DNA of 64,000 nucleotides from the NCBI RefSeq assembly GCF_003201195.1, contig NZ_QICQ01000001.1:62001-126000 (forward strand), read 5' to 3'. Shown here piece after piece: positions 59,390-64,000 of this stretch. The stretch is from Nitrosomonas eutropha. Its GTDB lineage: Bacteria > Pseudomonadota > Gammaproteobacteria > Burkholderiales > Nitrosomonadaceae. The first letter of the stretch is position 1. Every line of letters begins with the position of its first letter. Under the pieces are notes generated by a model, which was not told the origin of the DNA, did no database searches, and saw only the letters and a list, made by a program, of their open reading frames with translations. The translations under genes were made by a program, and so were the position numbers.

Positions 59390-62300
59390 TCAATCCACCC
59401 ATTTGCGGGCATTCCTGAACATTTTCATCCAGGGGGCATCTTCCGGCCAATCGTCAGGGTGCCACGAATGCTGCACAGTGCGGAATATTCTTTCCGGATG
59501 CGGCATCAAAATAGTTACCCGGCCATCAGTTGAAGTCATGCCGGTAATGCCTGCAGGAGAGCCATTGGGATTAAGCGGGTAGGTTTCTGTAAGCTCGCCG
59601 CGGTTGTTGACAAACTGTAGTGCAATGTAGGGTTGCGCCGTGAGCAATTGCCCATTATCGCGGAATACCGCCAACCCTTCACCATGCGCAACGGTGATGG
59701 GCAAGCGGCTACCTGCCATGCCGTCAAAAAACAGAGAAGGGCTGTTCCCGATTTTAGCCATGACAAAACGTGCTTCGAACTGCTCGGAACGGTTGCGCTC
59801 GAAACGAGGCCAATGAGCGGTTCCGGGAATGATAGCCTGCAGGTGGCTCATCATCTGACAACCGTTGCATACGCCCAGCGCAAAGGTATCAGTGCGAACA
59901 AAGAAAGCGGCAAATTCATCCCGCGCCCGCGCGTTGAACAAAATGGATTGTGCCCATCCCCGGCCTGCACCCAGCACGTCACCGTAAGAGAATCCGCCTC
60001 CGGCAACCAAGCCCTTGAATTCGGCCAGTTTCACCCGCCCGGACAAAATGTCGCTCATGTGGACATCTACGGTATCGAATCCAGCACGGTCAAAAGCAGC
60101 CGCCATTTCTACCTGGCCGTTAACTCCCTGTTCGCGCAGAATAGCAACTGCGGGACGGCTGGCAAGGATGCCTGGTACAGAAGCAGCTTTATCCAGTGAA
60201 AACGTCAGGTGAACATGCAGTCCCGGATCATCTGTATCCAGCAGTCGATCAAATTCCTGTTGCGCACATCCGGGATGATCACGCAGTTTTTGCATCTGAA
60301 AGCTGGTTTCCGACCAGATACGTTGTAACGCCACACGTTTTTCCTGAAAGATCACCTTGCCGTCATACATCAGATGGATGTCATCCTGTCGGTTCGGGTG
60401 GCCGATCAGGTAGCTGGCTTGTCCCAATCCTGCCCCTGCCAGAATAGTCATCACTGTAGCATGATGCCGGGTTTCGATCTGGATAATGGCGCCCAGTTCC
60501 TCGCTAAACAAAGTTGACAGCACTTGTGTGTCTACAACATCAACTGATCTGGAGATCAGTGCATCCAGCGCGATGCTGACGCCGCAATGTCCGGCAAATG
60601 CCATTTCACAGAGTGCGACAAACAGCCCGCCATCAGAGCGATCATGGTAGGCCAGCAGCAAACCTTGTTCATTGAGCGTTTGCACGGCATCAAAAAAAGC
60701 TTTGAGTGTTTCCGGACTCTCCAGATCAGGTGCACGATCCCCTGATTGTCCGTAAACCTGCGCCAGAGCCGATCCACCAAGCCGATTTTTGCCATTACCC
60801 AGATCAAGCAAAATCAGCTCAGTTTCACCTTTATCTAGCCGCAGTTGCGGCGTGAGTGTCTTGCGTGCATCGGAGACTTTGGCAAATGCCGAAATAATCA
60901 ATGAAAGCGGTGCAATTACTTCTTTTTGTTGTGAATCATGCCAACTGGTTTTCATCGACAATGAATCCTTGCCTACCGGGATACTGATTCCCAGTGTGGG
61001 ACACAATTCCATTGCTACGGCATGTACGGCGTCATACAATGCGGCATCCTCACCCGGGTGTCCCGCCGCGGCCATCCAGTTTGCAGATAATCGGACGGTT
61101 CCAAGGCTGGCAATCGCGGCAGCAGCCAGATTGGTAATTGCTTCCCCTACCGCCATACGTGCTGAACTGGCTGCATCGATCACAGCCAGCGGCGTGCGTT
61201 CACCTAGCGCGAATGCTTCGCCCAGATACGTCTGAAAGCCCGAGGTAGTAACCGCGACATCGGCTACCGGCACTTGCCATGGGCCAACCATCTGATCGCG
61301 CGCCGTCTGGCCGCCAACTGTGCGATCGCCAATCGTAATCAGAAAGGATTTGTTCGCCACGGCTGGCAGGCGCAGAACGCGACTGACCGCTTCCTGCAGG
61401 CGTATACCGGTTTTGTCCAGAGGAGTAGGGGCAGGGTGGATACGTTTTACATTGCGCACCATTTTGGGTGGTTTGCCCAGCAGTACGGATAAAGGAATAT
61501 CCGCCGGATGAGTGGCCGAATGTTCATCGGCCACAATCAGTTGCGGCTCTGTCAGTGCTTCACCGACAACAGCGAACGGGCAGCGCTCGCGTTCGCAAAT
61601 TGCCTGGAACAAAGGCAGGGATTGCGGATGAATGGCAAGCACATAACGTTCCTGCGCTTCATTACACCAGATCTGCAGGGGCGACATGCCCGGTTCGTCA
61701 GAGGGAACCGCACGCAGATCAAACCAGCCGCCACGTGCTGCACCATACACTAGCTCGGGCAGGGCATTGGAAAGCCCGCCAGCACCCACATCGTGAATGG
61801 CCAGAATCGGATTGGGTTGCCCGCTGCGTGCCAGTTGCCAGCAGCGATCAATCACCTCCTGCGCACGCCGCTGCATTTCGGCATTACCCCGCTGCACCGA
61901 GTTGAAATCAAGCGCTTCCTCATTGGTGCCGGCATCCATACTGGATGCCGCACCACCACCCAACCCGATAGCCATGCCCGGCCCTCCCAGGTGGATCAGC
62001 AAGGTGCTTGGTGGAAAAGGTGCTTTGGCAGTGTGCAATGCGGAAATCTGGCCGATGCCGCCCGCCAGCATAATAGGTTTGTGATAGCCGCGTACCTGAC
62101 CGTTGACTTCTACTTCATAGGTACGGAAATAACCTGCCAGATTGGGACGGCCAAATTCGTTACTGAATGCCGCACCACCAATCGGAGCAGTCAACATAAT
62201 GTCAAGCGCAGAGGCAATATGCCCCGGTTTGCCATAATTATCAGTCTCCCAGGGTTGGATGGCCTCAGGAATGCGCAGGTTGGATACGCTGAATCCGGTC

Positions 62301-63292
62301 AGGCCGGCCTTGGGTTTCGCGCCGGATCCGGTTGCACCTTCATCGCGAATCTCGCCCCCCACGCCGGTTGCCGCACCTGGAAAAGGTGAGATGGCCGTCG
62401 GATGATTGTGCGTCTCCACCTTAATTAACCAATGGGTCAGTTCCGGTTCGTGCCTGTACGAATTGCCTTGACTGGGGTAAAACCGCTCAACAGTTTTTCC
62501 TTCCAGAATGGCAGCATTATCTGCATAGGCAACAATGGTATGTTCAGGGTGGCGCTGATGCGTATGCCGGATCATGTCAAACAGCGAATGGGGTTGCTGC
62601 ATGCCATCGATTACCCAGCTCGCATTGAAAATCTTGTGGCGACAATGTTCCGAATTGGCCTGTGCAAACATCATCAATTCGACATCGGTAGGGTTGCGCC
62701 GAATGCGGATAAAATAATCCAGCAGATAATCAATTTCATCGGGTGACAGCGCCAGTCCCATTTCCCGGTTTGCCTGCAGCAGCGCATCACTTCCCTGGCC
62801 AATCAGATCAACTTCAGCCAATGTGCCTGGTGTGGAATGCTGAAACAGGATCGCAGCTTCAGGCAGCGAATGCAGTACCACTTCAGTCATGCGGTCATGA
62901 ATATACGCCTCGATTTGCAACATCTGCTCCGGCGGTAGTGTTGTCTGGCAACGAAACGCGAAAACAATGCCGCGTTCCAGTCGCTCGATTTTATCCAGAC
63001 TGCAACAATGCGCGATATCAGTAGCCTTGGATGACCAGGGTGAAATCGTGCCAGGACGAGGTACAACCAGCAACAGTTTGCTGCCCAGGGAGAGCGGCGC
63101 TGCTGCCCCCTCAACATTGAGCAACTGTCGTAGCCGATCGATTTCTTCCGGCGTCAAATCACGCTGAACCTCACAGAAATAGTGGTAGTCGGCAGTAATA
63201 CCGGAAATTTCCGGTACGATTGACTGAATTGAATGAAGCAAGCGTTCCAGACGAAAAGGAGAAAGCGCATTGCGCCCGTGAAATTGCAACAT
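59390..63292 (-). CDS. purL: Phosphoribosylformylglycinamidine synthase
   Basis: A 1300-residue large PurL, catalysing the ATP-dependent conversion of FGAR to FGAM in purine synthesis. An N-terminal domain, the AIRS-like ATP region ('[32 protein letters not shown]') and a C-terminal glutaminase with catalytic Cys in '[12 protein letters not shown]' and the His-Pro-Glu ('[10 protein letters not shown]') are visible. Full length for the proteobacterial single-chain form. It lies 55 bp from the ChaN gene. Confidence 0.97.
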   Translation of the reverse strand: MLQFHGRNALSPFRLERLLHSIQSIVPEISGITADYHYFCEVQRDLTPEEIDRLRQLLNVEGAAAPLSLGSKLLLVVPRPGTISPWSSKATDIAHCCSLDKIERLERGIVFAFRCQTTLPPEQMLQIEAYIHDRMTEVVLHSLPEAAILFQHSTPGTLAEVDLIGQGSDALLQANREMGLALSPDEIDYLLDYFIRIRRNPTDVELMMFAQANSEHCRHKIFNASWVIDGMQQPHSLFDMIRHTHQRHPEHTIVAYADNAAILEGKTVERFYPSQGNSYRHEPELTHWLIKVETHNHPTAISPFPGAATGVGGEIRDEGATGSGAKPKAGLTGFSVSNLRIPEAIQPWETDNYGKPGHIASALDIMLTAPIGGAAFSNEFGRPNLAGYFRTYEVEVNGQVRGYHKPIMLAGGIGQISALHTAKAPFPPSTLLIHLGGPGMAIGLGGGAASSMDAGTNEEALDFNSVQRGNAEMQRRAQEVIDRCWQLARSGQPNPILAIHDVGAGGLSNALPELVYGAARGGWFDLRAVPSDEPGMSPLQIWCNEAQERYVLAIHPQSLPLFQAICERERCPFAVVGEALTEPQLIVADEHSATHPADIPLSVLLGKPPKMVRNVKRIHPAPTPLDKTGIRLQEAVSRVLRLPAVANKSFLITIGDRTVGGQTARDQMVGPWQVPVADVAVTTSGFQTYLGEAFALGERTPLAVIDAASSARMAVGEAITNLAAAAIASLGTVRLSANWMAAAGHPGEDAALYDAVHAVAMELCPTLGISIPVGKDSLSMKTSWHDSQQKEVIAPLSLIISAFAKVSDARKTLTPQLRLDKGETELILLDLGNGKNRLGGSALAQVYGQSGDRAPDLESPETLKAFFDAVQTLNEQGLLLAYHDRSDGGLFVALCEMAFAGHCGVSIALDALISRSVDVVDTQVLSTLFSEELGAIIQIETRHHATVMTILAGAGLGQASYLIGHPNRQDDIHLMYDGKVIFQEKRVALQRIWSETSFQMQKLRDHPGCAQQEFDRLLDTDDPGLHVHLTFSLDKAASVPGILASRPAVAILREQGVNGQVEMAAAFDRAGFDTVDVHMSDILSGRVKLAEFKGLVAGGGFSYGDVLGAGRGWAQSILFNARARDEFAAFFVRTDTFALGVCNGCQMMSHLQAIIPGTAHWPRFERNRSEQFEARFVMAKIGNSPSLFFDGMAGSRLPITVAHGEGLAVFRDNGQLLTAQPYIALQFVNNRGELTETYPLNPNGSPAGITGMTSTDGRVTILMPHPERIFRTVQHSWHPDDWPEDAPWMKMFRNARKWVD

Positions 63293-63536
63293 CAGGAATG
63301 TAGCCAGTTAAATGAAAAGACATGATTTTACACGAGTAACCTACAGCCAGATTATTGTCTGGATGATTAGGTTGGGAAAAACCAGAAAGTGATCGCATGG
63401 ATCAATAATAGTTGCAGTTTCTCCGTTTATACAAAAAAATTCGGAACATCTTCTTCGGGCTTGACTTAGTTATTTCCATCTGTCATTTTTTACATATTCC
63501 CCAGATGTAATACTTGCTTTTAGGAAGGAGGACAGC

Positions 63537-64000
63537 ATGAGAAAAATACTACCCGCCGGTATGTTGTATGTTGTTATGGTGTTACTCACAACCGCAGTAT
63601 GTTTTGCAGGAAATAAAAGGGATGCTGCAGAAGGGCGCAATATCTGGTTCAACAGTACTTTTGGAGGAGAGCGCTTTTTTAGTCTTATCTTGCCTAATGC
63701 TCCCTTCAATTTCCAGATTGGCTTTGATCATATGTTAACCTGGCCACGGGATAGTCGGTTTGATGAATACGGAGTTATTAATGATCCGGATTGCACCCCG
63801 GGTGATGCGTCAACGGGCTATTTCGATCGATGTGCAGATCCTGAGTCCGCCGGTGTCATAGGAGTGCGAAAATTTCCAAACCCCTCAGGCGGCTCACCGC
63901 TTATAGGGATCACCTGTGCCGCTTGTCATGCCGGATTTGATCCCGTTCATCCTCCTTCAAATCCAAATAATCCACAAGAAAGAAACATTCATCCTACTGT
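63537..64000 (+). CDS. Exported cytochrome c-type protein, C-terminus beyond the window
   Basis: Open from ATG 63537-63539 (site AAGGAGGA upstream) to the right edge, giving 154 residues. The signal peptide ends near 'VCFA|GNKR'. 'AAEGRNIWFNSTFGGERFF' follows, and the haem c motif CAACH is at residues 127-131. It appears to be a large di- or multi-haem cytochrome or related periplasmic redox enzyme; specificity cannot be read from this portion. Divergent from purL (244-bp gap). Confidence 0.78.
   Translation, partial: MRKILPAGMLYVVMVLLTTAVCFAGNKRDAAEGRNIWFNSTFGGERFFSLILPNAPFNFQIGFDHMLTWPRDSRFDEYGVINDPDCTPGDASTGYFDRCADPESAGVIGVRKFPNPSGGSPLIGITCAACHAGFDPVHPPSNPNNPQERNIHPT

Noticed and set aside
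63460-63488. Promoter for the cytochrome c gene (TTGACT at 63460)
   Set aside because: The matching -10 (TCATTT) is very poor, so it is not called.
1-64000. CRISPR arrays, rRNA genes, complete insertion sequences with transposases
   Set aside because: None was seen: no regularly spaced repeats of CRISPR size, no rRNA sequence, and no transposase ORF.

Overview
The window is a junction between an integrative and conjugative element (ICE) and a Nitrosomonas-type (ammonia-oxidising betaproteobacterial) chromosome. Positions 1 to about 43,270 are GC-rich ICE DNA. From there to 64,000 is chromosome with lower GC. The host assignment rests on a cytochrome P460 gene, a TIGR04073-type small exported protein, and housekeeping genes of betaproteobacterial character (fdxA, mfd, recJ, trpGDC, purL).

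ICE, left to right. (1) 1-4,162: metal and thiol cargo, with a DsbA-like protein (cut by the window edge), DsbB, a PCuAC copper chaperone and a P1B-2 heavy-metal ATPase facing a MerR-family regulator across a classic 19-bp-spacer promoter. (2) 4,474-19,472: a leftward mating-pore and coupling operon of the PFGI-1/ICEclc (genomic-island T4SS) type. Its genes mostly overlap or nearly abut: TraC/VirB4 ATPase, TIGR03751, 03752, 03749, 03746, 03750, 03745, 03758, RAQPRD protein, TIGR03747, TraD coupling protein, TIGR03765, lytic transglycosylase, TIGR03759, a coiled-coil protein and a PilL N-terminal lipoprotein. A TIR-domain gene on the opposite strand, apparently broken by a one-base frameshift, interrupts this operon at 12.3-13.4 kb. 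(3) 20,057-34,688: a leftward accessory/DNA-metabolism block with an SNF2 helicase, a DUF6094 methyltransferase, DUF3275, a duplicated DUF3577, several unknowns, a C5-cytosine methyltransferase and topoisomerase III. Ten of these genes carry a GC-rich hairpin just upstream of the ribosome binding site. (4) 34,974-42,620: the maintenance and regulation block with ssb, DUF3158, TIGR03761 (InrR-like), an STY4528-type replication protein, DUF2857, ParB, a HicA-like protein, ParA, AlpA and an unknown protein. It ends at a strong terminator. (5) 42,621-43,270: the right end, with an outward-facing promoter and an 18-bp copy of a tRNA-Gly 3' end, taken as attR. The integrase end and the intact tRNA-Gly should lie to the left, outside the window.

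Chromosome. tRNA-Cys and tRNA-Leu follow attR; they are probably the remainder of a Gly-Cys-Leu tRNA cluster split by the ICE. Then come fdxA, a TIGR04073 protein, mfd, an MgtC/DUF4010 membrane protein, recJ, the cytochrome P460 gene with its terminator, trpG-trpD-trpC, a GlrK/QseG/GlrR-type two-component cluster, a ChaN-PDZ protein, purL, and the start of a cytochrome c gene cut by the right edge.

The most unusual signals are the reiterated leader hairpins of the accessory block, the TIR gene inside the transfer operon, the outward promoter that may now feed the severed tRNA genes, a 20-nt palindrome shared by the topB and inrR-like upstream regions, and iteron-like palindromes inside the replication-protein gene. 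Family names are from memory of the families; no database search was possible.
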